64,000 nt of DNA from an uncultured Prevotellaceae bacterium (GTDB lineage Bacteria > Bacteroidota > Bacteroidia > Bacteroidales > Bacteroidaceae): assembly GCA_902780635.1 (NCBI GenBank), contig CACZGH010000005.1, positions 62,001-126,000 of the forward strand. Direction: 5' to 3'. The notes under the pieces are model-generated. The model was not told where the DNA came from. It made no database searches and worked only from the letters and a program-made list of their open reading frames with translations. Below are positions 1-8,407 of the stretch, one piece after another (position 1 is the stretch's first letter; every line of letters starts with the position of its first letter). Made by a program: the position numbers and the translations under genes.

Positions 1-937
1 TGTCGAGCGCGAATGGGGTGCCCTCATAATGGTCGCGCATACATGCCATCACCTCCTGCACACTCACCTTGTGGTTGGGCACAATCCAGAGCGGCATTGG
101 CTCTGCATTCTCCTCAAATCCCATGGCATAAGGTAGATAGCGGTTCATCTCGCTGCTGAAATGATTGAAGAAACTCCACACACGAGCCTCACAGAAGCGA
201 CGTCCGGAGAAGTCGGGCTTGGCATAAGTCTCATTCCAGTTGAAGTCGGCGTCTTTGCCAGTATACCATCCCATCTTGCGTGCAAACGACACTACGTCTT
301 TGGCGTAGAGCACATTTTTCTTGTCTTTCATGTTAAAGGTGGTGATGCGGCTCTGGTTGGCATGGGCACAGATGGCATTGTCGGGAATGCGGATAGCCAC
401 CCACACAGCGCCTTTGCTGCCTGGTCCCTTGCCCATCATCTCCATGATCCATGCCTCGTTGGGGTCGCAGATGGTGAATGTCTCGCCCTCGGAGTTATAG
501 CCGTAGGTGTTGACGAGTGTGGTCATCACGTTGATGGCCTCTCGGGCGGTCTTGGAGCGCTGCAGCGCGATGTAGATAAGCGATCCATAGTCGAGGATGC
601 CTGTGGTGTCGACCATCTCTTCGCGTCCGCCGTAAGTGGTCTCACCGATGGTGACCTGGTATTCATTGATATTGCCTATGACATTGTAAGTCTCAGGGGC
701 TTCTGGTATCTCACCGTGATACTTATTGGAGTCCCAGTCAACCACGCGTCGCATCTCCCCTGGTGCGTGTTTGGCTGCGGGGTAATGGCAGAGATTCTGA
801 AACATGCCGTAGTCGTCGGCGTTGTAGGTACAGATGACGGAGCCATCGGTGCTGGCGTCTTTTCCAACGATAAAGTTGGTGCATGCCATGGCATATACAG
901 ACACGAGCAGCAGTGAGGTAGTGATGATTTTTCGCAT
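1..937 (-). CDS. Dipeptidase, peptidase family C69 (3' end outside window)
   Basis: About 312 N-terminal residues are present; the gene runs out of the window at its C-terminal end. It begins MRKIITTSLLLVSVYAMAC, a short signal peptide ending directly before Cys19, followed by TNFIVGKDASTDGS. In family C69 the mature enzyme starts with a catalytic Cys in exactly this CTNF/CTT context (Ntn-hydrolase fold), so Cys19 is the likely nucleophile. Later stretches (YGYNSEGETFTICDPNEAW, ICAHANQSRI) also fit C69 dipeptidases. It probably cleaves dipeptides in the periplasm or on the cell surface. It lies downstream of the M23 gene on the same strand, separated by a 126-bp gap with a hairpin and a pyrimidine-rich heptamer tract. 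The start at 937 is the only ATG that gives the signal peptide. Confidence 0.88.
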   Translation of the reverse strand, partial: MRKIITTSLLLVSVYAMACTNFIVGKDASTDGSVICTYNADDYGMFQNLCHYPAAKHAPGEMRRVVDWDSNKYHGEIPEAPETYNVIGNINEYQVTIGETTYGGREEMVDTTGILDYGSLIYIALQRSKTAREAINVMTTLVNTYGYNSEGETFTICDPNEAWIMEMMGKGPGSKGAVWVAIRIPDNAICAHANQSRITTFNMKDKKNVLYAKDVVSFARKMGWYTGKDADFNWNETYAKPDFSGRRFCEARVWSFFNHFSSEMNRYLPYAMGFEENAEPMPLWIVPNHKVSVQEVMACMRDHYEGTPFALD

Positions 938-965
938 GATATTTTGAGGGTTTTTATGGGTTGAG

Positions 966-984
966 GTTGCGATGATATCGCAAC
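966..984. repeat. Palindromic hairpin GTTGCGAT-GAT-ATCGCAAC
   Basis: A perfect 8-bp stem with a GAT loop, followed on the plus strand by ATACAAGAC. It belongs to the same family as the hairpins at 27885, 42227, 48506, 54885 and 54926, which share the 8+3+8 geometry and usually the GCTGCGAT core. It sits in the leader of the C69 dipeptidase gene (29 nt upstream of its ATG). Confidence 0.7.
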
Positions 985-997
985 ATACAAGACATTA

Positions 998-1060
998 TTT
1001 CATCTTTTTCTTTTTACACCTTTCATCCATTTTTCATCTTTCATTTTTCATCTTTCATCT
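998..1060 (-). repeat. A-rich heptamer tract, GATGAAA units on minus strand
   Basis: On the minus strand this reads as repeated GATGAAA / AATGAAA units, mostly in 7-nt phase, between the M23 stop codon and the hairpin at 966-984. It resembles the GCGAAAA heptamer arrays elsewhere in the window in unit length, base composition (A-rich on the strand of the downstream gene) and location. Confidence 0.55.
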
Positions 1061-1063
1061 TCT

Positions 1064-2407
1064 TCAGTACACTATCGGGGCTTCAAACTGGGCTTCCTGG
1101 CCAGTGGCGTCATGCACTTTGACGAGGAGGCGGCGCTCTAAACCCGTGGCAACGACAGGAGTCTGACGAAGGTCGCAGATGATGCGCGACGACTTTTTGA
1201 CATGGTCGAAGAGGATAAACTGGTCATCCACAAAGCCCTCAAAAGAGATGGCCCCTGTCAGCGGACCTTTAATGTCGAAGAGCAGCACATGTTCCTCATT
1301 CCATTGTCTCTGATTGAGTGGTATGATACGGAGTGTCAGATCTTTACCAAGATCCTCTTCCTGGGGCGGTGTCTCCATCTCCACCGAGTCGGCCATTTGC
1401 TCTGCAGGCATATCGTTCTGTACCCCTCTGACGATGAAGGCGTACTCCGCGACATTTCCGAAGAAGTCCTGAAGGAGATACCTGATGCGATATGTGCGTT
1501 CTTGATCGAAATGTACGATGCCCCTGTTTTTGTCAGCCTTGAGGAATGACAGGGTGTTGCCAGGTTCGAGATACGACTTGAGGAACCACTGCTGATGCTT
1601 CATGAAATAGTCCACATCTCCCCAGATGTTGACCTGCTTATTGTCGGCCATTGAGATGTTGTTGACATCACTGCTGAACACCTCCACCCCATCTACAAGC
1701 AGGCAAGTGTGACGTATGCCACAAGTGTTGGCGGAACCTTGCATATAGTCGTCTGCATAAATACCGAATCCCACCTTACCCCATGCCGTGAATTCATCTT
1801 CCATTTCATGATTGGTGAACTCAAAACGCTGCGGTGTGGTCTTGCCGCAAAACATTCCCTCCGAGCCCTGTGGATAAGCCATGAAACTATGCGCCACAGG
1901 TTTTACGGTGTCTTGCACCAGTTCTGGGATGAACTCCAGCGGGTCGAGCATGTTCCAGTTGTCTGTCCGGTGGATTTCCAGATGCAGGTGTGGTCCCATG
2001 CTGGCCCCAGTGTCACCGCTCAGTGCGATGACCTGTCCTTTCGCCACGGGACAGTCAGTGGCTGCGAACGTCACATCAGCGTCGGTGCTATGGTGCTCGT
2101 ACTGCCATTTGCGCAGTTTGGCCTCTATCATCGGCGCGAAACGCTGCAAGTGCGCATAGACACTGGTATACCCTTCAGGATGCCTGACGTAAATGGCGTT
2201 TCCCATGCCATCGAGGTTGACGGTGACGCGGCTCACATACCCGTCACCGATGGAATAGATGGCCTTCCCCTCCTCCTGCTGTGTCTTGATGTCGAGGCCT
2301 CCATGGAAATGATTAGGCCTCGGCTCACCGAAATTTCCGGCGAGGAGAACCTCAAAATGCACTGGTGAGGCGTAAAGGACAGCAGAAAGCAGTAGGGTGA
2401 GGAGCAT
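1064..2407 (-). CDS. Secreted M23 family metallopeptidase
   Basis: A 447-aa peptidase of the lysostaphin/LytM type, which cuts peptide cross-links in peptidoglycan. The zinc motifs are complete: H35-x3-D39 in NHFHGGLDI and H140-L-H142 in GPHLHLEI. The M23 core occupies roughly residues 25-150; about 290 further residues form an uncharacterised C-terminal part rich in beta-type sequence. The N-terminus (MLLTLLLSAVLYASP) is a short signal peptide. It is the last gene of the ileS-dksA-lspA-DUF4296 run, 46 nt after the DUF4296 stop. Because the catalytic set is intact it should be an active hydrolase rather than an EnvC-like activator, though this is inference. Confidence 0.9.
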   Translation of the reverse strand: MLLTLLLSAVLYASPVHFEVLLAGNFGEPRPNHFHGGLDIKTQQEEGKAIYSIGDGYVSRVTVNLDGMGNAIYVRHPEGYTSVYAHLQRFAPMIEAKLRKWQYEHHSTDADVTFAATDCPVAKGQVIALSGDTGASMGPHLHLEIHRTDNWNMLDPLEFIPELVQDTVKPVAHSFMAYPQGSEGMFCGKTTPQRFEFTNHEMEDEFTAWGKVGFGIYADDYMQGSANTCGIRHTCLLVDGVEVFSSDVNNISMADNKQVNIWGDVDYFMKHQQWFLKSYLEPGNTLSFLKADKNRGIVHFDQERTYRIRYLLQDFFGNVAEYAFIVRGVQNDMPAEQMADSVEMETPPQEEDLGKDLTLRIIPLNQRQWNEEHVLLFDIKGPLTGAISFEGFVDDQFILFDHVKKSSRIICDLRQTPVVATGLERRLLVKVHDATGQEAQFEAPIVY

Positions 2408-2453
2408 CGTTCAGAAGTATTGAAATGATGAATTCTAAAAAGTTCAGAAATGT

Positions 2454-3431
2454 CTATTTTTCAATCGGCATCAGTGACGCTGGCTTATCATAAGTGGGGA
2501 CTGTGGGATGAATGGATGCGGGGCGGTCACTCTGTGGAGACAGTGGATGCGACGGAATGCCTGTTTGTACTGGAAGGACGGGCTGAGCCGGAGGACCATT
2601 GGGGACCGATGTTTGAGTCTCCTCGTCGCCCTCCTTGGGTGGCTGTGTGTGCATCTTGAGCAGCTTCATATTGCTGACACTCATCAGCTTGAGCGTCTGC
2701 GTATCGTTGTTCTGCCCTCGGGTGAGATAGATGAACCCTCGGGCACCTTTCACACCGATGCGGTCGTTGTCATAGACCTGAATGGTGTAATGTGAGTCGG
2801 ATGAGAGGTGTTGCACTTGTGTGGCCACGCTGTCGTTGGTGAATGTGACAGCCAACATGGCGACACAATCCCTCATGCCATCCTGGAAGATGAACTGCCC
2901 ATCGAACGACAAGAGCAGTCGGTCACCCGCATGGTATGATGTGTCGGCCTTCACCTCGAAAGAAACCACATTGAAAGGTGCCACCGGCATGAGGATGGCA
3001 GAGCGTGTGTCGGACCATACCGTCGCCGTGTCACCTGAAGACACCTCCCCACCCAACTGTCCCAGTTCATTGGCTGTGGCACCGAGAGCCAACGCATCGT
3101 TGTTGAGGCGTTTGGCCAAATTGAGGTAGATATCGTGGAGTTTCTCCGTATGACGGTAATAATAGACCATGGAAGAGTCGAACTCAGCCTGTGTGACCCC
3201 ATGCTTTCTCAACGCTGCCTCACGGTAGACCAACTTTCTGTAACCCAGTTCGTCATAATTGCCCTCCGCATAGGCGATACCGTCTGCCAGGTGATAGTCA
3301 TAGAGGATATCTTCCATCTTGCCAGGCGAGATGATATCGTCGGGCATGCTTGGTTTGCACGCCAACAGTCCCATCAGTATGACGCAAGGCGCCATACTGA
3401 GGCATGTTCTGATGACGTCAGCAAGTCTCAT
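2454..3431 (-). CDS. DUF4296 family lipoprotein
   Basis: The start at 3431 (MRLADVIRTC) is preferred to an upstream in-frame ATG at 3494: it lies 1 nt after the lspA stop and gives a lipoprotein signal with lipobox LLAC about 26 residues in. The mature part begins KPSMPDDIISPGKMEDILYD, the hallmark of DUF4296, a Bacteroidota-specific family of unknown function with conserved helical N-terminal domain (Y-x-x-H-L-A-D-G and D-S-S-M-x-Y-Y). The C-terminal third is Pro/Gln/Ser-rich and probably disordered. It is fitting that a lipoprotein lies directly behind lspA, the peptidase that matures it. Function unknown. Confidence 0.85.
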   Translation of the reverse strand: MRLADVIRTCLSMAPCVILMGLLACKPSMPDDIISPGKMEDILYDYHLADGIAYAEGNYDELGYRKLVYREAALRKHGVTQAEFDSSMVYYYRHTEKLHDIYLNLAKRLNNDALALGATANELGQLGGEVSSGDTATVWSDTRSAILMPVAPFNVVSFEVKADTSYHAGDRLLLSFDGQFIFQDGMRDCVAMLAVTFTNDSVATQVQHLSSDSHYTIQVYDNDRIGVKGARGFIYLTRGQNNDTQTLKLMSVSNMKLLKMHTQPPKEGDEETQTSVPNGPPAQPVLPVQTGIPSHPLSPQSDRPASIHPTVPTYDKPASLMPIEK

Positions 3432-3432
3432 G

Positions 3433-4122
3433 TCAATGTTTGTTTTTCGTCTCTGTGTTGTCCTTGTTGCCCTTTTCGGCAGTGTCGGCGTCATCCTTTG
3501 AGGAAGAGCCGATGGTGCTCAGTTCTTTTCTGAAGAACAGCAAAAGCATCACGACTCCCACGCTGATACACGCGTCGGCGAAATTAAACACAGGGCTGAA
3601 GAAGATATATCTCTCCCCACCCCATATCGGCAACCAATCAGGCAGATAGGTGTCGATGATAGGGAAATAAAACATATCGACCACCCTTCCCTGGAGGATG
3701 GGAGCATACCCACTCCCCCACTCCACGAATGAGGCCACGGAATAAAGAGTCGACGCAGAAAAGATCTGTCCGTAAAAGAGACAGTCGATGATATTGCCTG
3801 CCGCTCCCGCCAGTACCATGGCCAGACAGAGCACATAGCCCGTCCTCGCCCCAGCCTTCACCTGTCGGTAAATATAGACACCTATGACCACCACGGCCGC
3901 GATTCTGAAGAGGCTGAGTGCTATTTTGGGTATGAATGTCATGCCATAGGCCATACCATTGTTTTCCACGAAGTTGATGTAAAACCACCCCGTGACCCTG
4001 ATGGACTCGTGCAGAGACATATTGGTCTTGACCTCGATTTTGATAATCTGGTCGATGACGAGTATCAGCAATATGGCTACGCAGGCGACAAGGCCCTTCA
4101 CCGTGTTCTTTTGCATGTTCAT
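3433..4122 (-). CDS. lspA: Lipoprotein signal peptidase (SPase II)
   Basis: LspA is an inner-membrane aspartic peptidase that removes signal peptides from prolipoproteins. Four hydrophobic helices are visible. The conserved blocks are VENNGMAYG (residues 52-60), GNIID with catalytic Asp113, and FNFADACIS with catalytic Asp183. The two Asp residues lie about 70 residues apart, far more than the ~20 of E. coli or P. aeruginosa, because of an insertion (EWGSGYAPILQGRVVDMFYFP...) between helices 3 and 4; long insertions here are typical of Bacteroidota. At 229 aa it also has a charged C-terminal tail. It is 2 nt downstream of the TraR/DksA-like gene, so the two are cotranscribed. Confidence 0.95.
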   Translation of the reverse strand: MNMQKNTVKGLVACVAILLILVIDQIIKIEVKTNMSLHESIRVTGWFYINFVENNGMAYGMTFIPKIALSLFRIAAVVVIGVYIYRQVKAGARTGYVLCLAMVLAGAAGNIIDCLFYGQIFSASTLYSVASFVEWGSGYAPILQGRVVDMFYFPIIDTYLPDWLPIWGGERYIFFSPVFNFADACISVGVVMLLLFFRKELSTIGSSSKDDADTAEKGNKDNTETKNKH

Positions 4123-4124
4123 TC

Positions 4125-4505
4125 CTATTTCTTCCGTGCGTTTTTCGACGCCACGCTGAGTGTGGCGTGCGGCACAGCGCGCAGGCGTTCCTTGGGTATG
4201 AGTTCGCCAGTGATGCGGTCGATGCCATAGGTTTTATTCTCTATGCGCACCAATGCCGCCTCCAGTCCCTGGATGAACTTCTGCTGGCGTCCTGCCAGCT
4301 GTATCAGTTCCTCCTTGCTCTGGGTGGCGCTTCCCTCTTCAAGTATTTTATACGTCGGCGATGTGTCATCGACATCATTACCGTCTGCATTCATCAGCTG
4401 TCGCATCATCTGATTGTAGTCACGGTATGCGAGCTGAAGTTTGTCGTTGATGATGGCGCGGAACTCTTCCAATTCTGCGTCGCTGTAACGTGTTTTCTCT
4501 GCCAT
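4125..4505 (-). CDS. TraR/DksA-like regulator lacking zinc cysteines
   Basis: This 126-aa protein has a helical N-terminal half (residues ~8-90) and a C-terminal block TYGIDRITGELIPKERLRAV that lines up with the DksA/TraR zinc-finger signature YGxCxxxGxxIxxxRLxAxP. All cysteines of the finger are absent: Asp replaces the first and Ser the last (ATLSV). DksA/TraR proteins bind the RNA polymerase secondary channel. Bacteroidota commonly carry such a Cys-less version next to ileS/lspA, so it is likely functional but does not bind zinc in the usual way. It lies between ileS (36 nt upstream) and lspA (2 nt downstream). Confidence 0.85.
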   Translation of the reverse strand: MAEKTRYSDAELEEFRAIINDKLQLAYRDYNQMMRQLMNADGNDVDDTSPTYKILEEGSATQSKEELIQLAGRQQKFIQGLEAALVRIENKTYGIDRITGELIPKERLRAVPHATLSVASKNARKK

Positions 4506-4541
4506 ACTAAGATTATTGGTGTGATTAATTGATGTTCTCTA

Positions 4542-7500
4542 TTATATTTTCTCTACTTTGATATTCACTTTGAAATCATCGAAGTCGACTTCCGGTCCGT
4601 CGTTGGCGACAAACTGGATATGGTCTGCGAGGATTTGGGTGCGTATATACTCTCCATAAGCGTCGACAGCCTCAGCAAGCACAACATTGGGCGAGATGTA
4701 GACCTTGATGCGGTCGGTGATCTCGAGTCCGCCATCCTTGCGCAGGTTCTGCACACGGTTGATGATCTCACGGGCCACTCCCTCCTTGCGCAGTTCGTCG
4801 CTCACTTCCACATCAAGCGCCACAGTGAGGTTGCCCTCATTGGCCACGAGCCATCCTGGGATGTCTTCACTGACGATCTCGACATCAGCCGCCTCGATGA
4901 CGACCGGCTGTCCGTCCACCTCGGTATGGAAGGCGCCCACGGTCTCAAGTTGCAGGATCTCCTCCTGTGAGAGTGCGTCCACTGCTGCAGCCACCCCTTT
5001 CATGAGTTTTCCAAACTTCTTGCCCATGGTGCGGAAGTTGCACTTCACCTTTTTGACGAGGAGTCCAGCCCCCTCAGCGAATTTCAGCTCTTTGACGTTC
5101 ACCTCATTTAATATAAGGTGTGCCACAGCCTCGATGCGCTCTTTCTGCTGCAGGTCGGTGGCTGGTATCATGATGGTCTGGAGCGGTTGTCTCACTTTCA
5201 GGTTAGCCTTCCGTCTGAGTGCGAGCACCATGGATGTGACTTTCTGAGCCAGTTCCATACGTGCCTCCAGTTCCTTGTCAATCATGGTCTCATCAGCAAC
5301 GGGGAATGTTGTGAGGTGTACGCTGACAGCCTGATCACGTCCTGTGACGCTGACGAGGTCGAGATAGAGTCTGTCGGCGAAGAACGGTGAGAAGGGCGCA
5401 AGCAGTTTTGCCACGGTCTCGAGGCAGGTGTACAGTGTCTGATAAGCGCTCAGTTTGTCCTTGCTCATCTCCTTGCCCCAGAAACGTTTACGGTTGAGGC
5501 GTACATACCAGTTGGAGAGGTTGTCGTTGACGAAAGTGTCGATCATTCGTCCGGCCCTTGTCGGCTCATACTCATTAAGGCTGTCGTCGACTCCCTTGAT
5601 AAGCGAGTTGAGTTCAGAGAGGATCCATCGGTCTATCTCCGGTCTCTCGCTGACGGGCACTTCCTCCTGTGAGTAGTCGAACCCGTCGACATTGGCATAG
5701 AGGGCGAAGAAGGAGTAGGTGTTGTAGAGGGTGGCAAAGAGTTTGCGTCTCACCTCCTCCACTCCAGTACGGTCGAACTTGAGGTTATCCCACGGCTGTG
5801 AGTTGGTCATCATATAGAATCGCAATGCGTCGGCTCCATATTGTGCGATGGCCTCGAAGGGATCTACGGCATTGCCGAGACGTTTGCTCATTTTGTTGCC
5901 ATGTGCGTCCTGCACGAGTCCCGACGAGATGACGTTTTTGAAAGCCACATTGTCGAAGATCATGGTGGCGATGGCATGGAGTGTGAAGAACCATCCACGT
6001 GTCTGGTCCACACCCTCGCTGATGAAGTCACAAGGGAAGGCAAGGTTTTTGTCGATGGCGTCGGCGTTCTCGAAGGGATAGTGTATCTGTGCGTAAGGCA
6101 TAGAGCCCGAGTCGAACCACACGTCGATGAGGTCTGATTCACGCTTCATGGGATTGCCCTTGCTGCTGACGAGCACGATCTGGTCGACATAGGGTCGGTG
6201 GAGGTCGATGCGATCATAATTTTCACGGGAGTAGTCACCCGGCACGAAACCCTTGTCTTTCAATGGGTTGGACTTCATCACGCCTGCGCTGACGGCCTTC
6301 TCGATCTCATCATAGAGCTGCTGGAGCGAACCGATGCAGATGGCCTCACCATCTTCCTCGTTGCGCCAGATAGGCAGTGGCGTGCCCCAGAAACGGCTAC
6401 GGCTGAGGTTCCAGTCGTTGAGGTTTTCGAGCCAGTTGCCAAATCGTCCAGTACCTGTGGACTCCGGTTTCCAGTTGATGCGGCGGTTGAGTTCCGACAT
6501 GCGGTCTTTTCTCGCAGTGCTCTTGATAAACCAACTGTCGAGGGGATAGTAGAGCACCGGTTTGTCAGTACGCCAGCAGTGTGGGTAGTTGTGCACGTGT
6601 TTCTCTATCCTGAACGCCTTGTTCTCTGCCTTGAGGTCCATGCAGATGGCGATGTCGAGGGTCTCGTCCTTGTCGGTGAGGGTCTCGTCATAGGCGTTTT
6701 TCACATATTTTCCGGCGTATCTTGACCAGAGGTCGACGTTCATGTAATTCTTCACGAAATCGGGGTCAAGGTCCTCTGTCACAAAGTATTTACCTTGCAA
6801 ATCAACGACAGGACGCTCATGTCCTTTCTTGTCGATCATGACGATGGGAGGCACGCCAGCCTTTTTGGCCACATTGGCATCGTCGGCACCAAAGTTGGGT
6901 GCGATATGCACGATGCCCGTACCATCTTCTGTGGTGACATAGTCGCCTGGTATGACACGGAAGGCACCGTCGGTAAGCGGCTTGACCATAGGGAGCAACT
7001 GCTCATAACCCATTCCCACGAGGTCGGCACCCTTGTAATGACCAACGATGGTCCAAGGTATCACTTTATCGCCTTTCTTGTAGGCTGTGAGGTCTGCATC
7101 CTTTCCTTTCTCGTTGAGATAGGCGCTGAGACGTGCCTCCGCCATGACGACAGTGATGGGCTCGCCTGTGTACATGTTGTAAGTGCGTACAGCCACATAG
7201 TCGATCTTGGGACCCACACAGAGGGCGGAGTTGGCGGCCAAGGTCCACGGTGTGGTGGTCCATGCGAGGAAATAGGGTTTTCCCCACTCTGCCATCTCCG
7301 GTTTGGGGTTGGTCATGGCAAACTGTGCCGTGACGGTGGTGTCTTTGACGTCGCGGTAGCATCCTGGCTGGTTGAGCTCATGACTTGACAGTCCTGTACC
7401 AGCGGCAGGTGAATAAGGTTGTATGGTGTAACCTTTGTAAAGCAGCCCCTTCTCGTAGAATTTGCTGAGGAGCCACCACAGGGTCTCGATATATTTGTTG

Positions 7501-7976
7501 TCGTAGGTGATATAGGGGTCGTTGAGGTCCACCCAGTATCCGATTTTCTCTGTGAGTTCATCCCACTCATGGGTGTACATCATGACATTCTCACGACACT
7601 TCTGGTTGTAGTCCTCGACAGAGATGTATTTGTCGCTCTCGCGATTGTCAATATCGGCTTTGGTGATACCCAGTTCTTTCTCCACACCCAGTTCGACAGG
7701 CAGTCCGTGGGTGTCCCATCCAGCCTTGCGGAACACCTGATACCCCTTCATGGTCTTGTAGCGGTTGAAGGTGTCTTTGATGGTGCGTGCTAGCACGTGG
7801 TGGATGCCGGGGTGGCCGTTGGCAGAGGGCGGTCCCTCATAAAACACGAATTGGGGACATCCCTCACGCTCCTTGATAGAGCGCTCGAAGACGTTGTCCT
7901 TTTTCCACTCCTCCAGTACCTGGTTGTTGATGGCGGTCAGGTCGAGACCATTGTATTCGGCAAATTTCTTAGCCAT
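4542..7976 (-). CDS. ileS: Isoleucyl-tRNA synthetase, type 2 (eukaryote-like)
   Basis: A class I tRNA synthetase of 1144 aa that charges tRNA-Ile. Rossmann, CP1 editing and anticodon-binding parts are all present. KMSKR is at 695-699 (GNKMSKRLG). The first signature motif, normally HIGH, reads G57-I-H-H60 in PPSANGHPGIHH: the first and third residues are swapped relative to HxGH. This swap is known in IleRS2 enzymes with very strong mupirocin resistance. The length and the motif GWDTHGLPVE fit the IleRS2 clade. It is the first gene of the ileS-dksA-lspA-DUF4296-M23 operon and has a clear Bacteroidota promoter at 8057-8087, which gives a leader of about 75 nt. Confidence 0.97.
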   Translation of the reverse strand: MAKKFAEYNGLDLTAINNQVLEEWKKDNVFERSIKEREGCPQFVFYEGPPSANGHPGIHHVLARTIKDTFNRYKTMKGYQVFRKAGWDTHGLPVELGVEKELGITKADIDNRESDKYISVEDYNQKCRENVMMYTHEWDELTEKIGYWVDLNDPYITYDNKYIETLWWLLSKFYEKGLLYKGYTIQPYSPAAGTGLSSHELNQPGCYRDVKDTTVTAQFAMTNPKPEMAEWGKPYFLAWTTTPWTLAANSALCVGPKIDYVAVRTYNMYTGEPITVVMAEARLSAYLNEKGKDADLTAYKKGDKVIPWTIVGHYKGADLVGMGYEQLLPMVKPLTDGAFRVIPGDYVTTEDGTGIVHIAPNFGADDANVAKKAGVPPIVMIDKKGHERPVVDLQGKYFVTEDLDPDFVKNYMNVDLWSRYAGKYVKNAYDETLTDKDETLDIAICMDLKAENKAFRIEKHVHNYPHCWRTDKPVLYYPLDSWFIKSTARKDRMSELNRRINWKPESTGTGRFGNWLENLNDWNLSRSRFWGTPLPIWRNEEDGEAICIGSLQQLYDEIEKAVSAGVMKSNPLKDKGFVPGDYSRENYDRIDLHRPYVDQIVLVSSKGNPMKRESDLIDVWFDSGSMPYAQIHYPFENADAIDKNLAFPCDFISEGVDQTRGWFFTLHAIATMIFDNVAFKNVISSGLVQDAHGNKMSKRLGNAVDPFEAIAQYGADALRFYMMTNSQPWDNLKFDRTGVEEVRRKLFATLYNTYSFFALYANVDGFDYSQEEVPVSERPEIDRWILSELNSLIKGVDDSLNEYEPTRAGRMIDTFVNDNLSNWYVRLNRKRFWGKEMSKDKLSAYQTLYTCLETVAKLLAPFSPFFADRLYLDLVSVTGRDQAVSVHLTTFPVADETMIDKELEARMELAQKVTSMVLALRRKANLKVRQPLQTIMIPATDLQQKERIEAVAHLILNEVNVKELKFAEGAGLLVKKVKCNFRTMGKKFGKLMKGVAAAVDALSQEEILQLETVGAFHTEVDGQPVVIEAADVEIVSEDIPGWLVANEGNLTVALDVEVSDELRKEGVAREIINRVQNLRKDGGLEITDRIKVYISPNVVLAEAVDAYGEYIRTQILADHIQFVANDGPEVDFDDFKVNIKVEKI

Positions 7977-8056
7977 TTGTCTGTAAAAATGTTATTGGTT
8001 GATGTAAACTGTGGTTGTGGAATGTCGCTTTTTGCGATTTTCCGCTTTTAAGGGTG

Positions 8057-8087
8057 CAAAGTTACGAAAAAACGATAGAACCGCAAA
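8057..8087 (-). promoter_or_regulatory. Promoter of the ileS operon
   Basis: Read on the minus strand: TTTG (8087-8084), 19 nt spacer, TAACTTTG (8064-8057). This matches the Bacteroidota primary sigma consensus TTTG / TAnnTTTG and sits about 80 nt upstream of the ileS ATG. Confidence 0.75.
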
Positions 8088-8184
8088 AAGAATGTTTGCT
8101 TTTCTTTTCATTTCTAAGTGAGAGAAGAATGAAGAGAAGCAGAAAGGAAGGTGAAAAGAGACCCTCCTGAAGGGGGGATGGGGC

Positions 8185-8318
8185 TTCGGCAAAGCCGAAA
8201 CATACGGAGAACAGCGAAAAGCAAAAGGCGAAAAGAGAAAGGCAAAAAGCGAAAAGCGAAAGGCAAAAAGCAAAAGGCAAACAGCGAAAACCGAAAAGCG
8301 AAAAGCGAACAGCGAAAA
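8185..8318 (+). repeat. Hairpin plus 15-unit A-rich heptamer array
   Basis: The 431-bp gap between ileS and the symporter gene holds no gene. It contains a hairpin TTCGGC-AAA-GCCGAA (8185-8199), the tail ACATACGGAGAAC, and then 15 consecutive 7-nt units in perfect phase from 8214 to 8318 (GCGAAAA, GCAAAAG, GCAAACA and close variants; consensus GCRAAAR). Because 7 is not a multiple of 3 and the units lack stops, all frames stay open and produce artefactual ORFs (Lys/Arg/Glu-rich on plus, Phe/Ala/Leu-rich on minus). The neighbouring genes both read away on the minus strand, so here the array is not directly in front of a start codon. Confidence 0.85.
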
Positions 8319-8407
8319 AACCCGCCTCCGGCTCCTTGAGGGGACCGGGGGCGGTGAGGTAATGGCGAGGACTCGCTATTAGTAACACTCGCTATTGATA
8401 ACACTCG

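Noticed and set aside
161-916. 251-aa plus-strand frame at the window start
   Set aside because: Antisense to the C69 dipeptidase gene, which has a signal peptide and catalytic Cys.
3432-3494. Longer start of the DUF4296 lipoprotein
   Set aside because: Overlaps lspA by 21 codons and displaces the lipoprotein signal from the N-terminus.
8062-8404. Several overlapping Phe/Ala/Leu-rich (minus) and Lys/Arg-rich (plus) reading frames between ileS and the symporter gene
   Set aside because: They are by-products of the GCGAAAA heptamer array, which has no stop codons in several frames; no start context or family.
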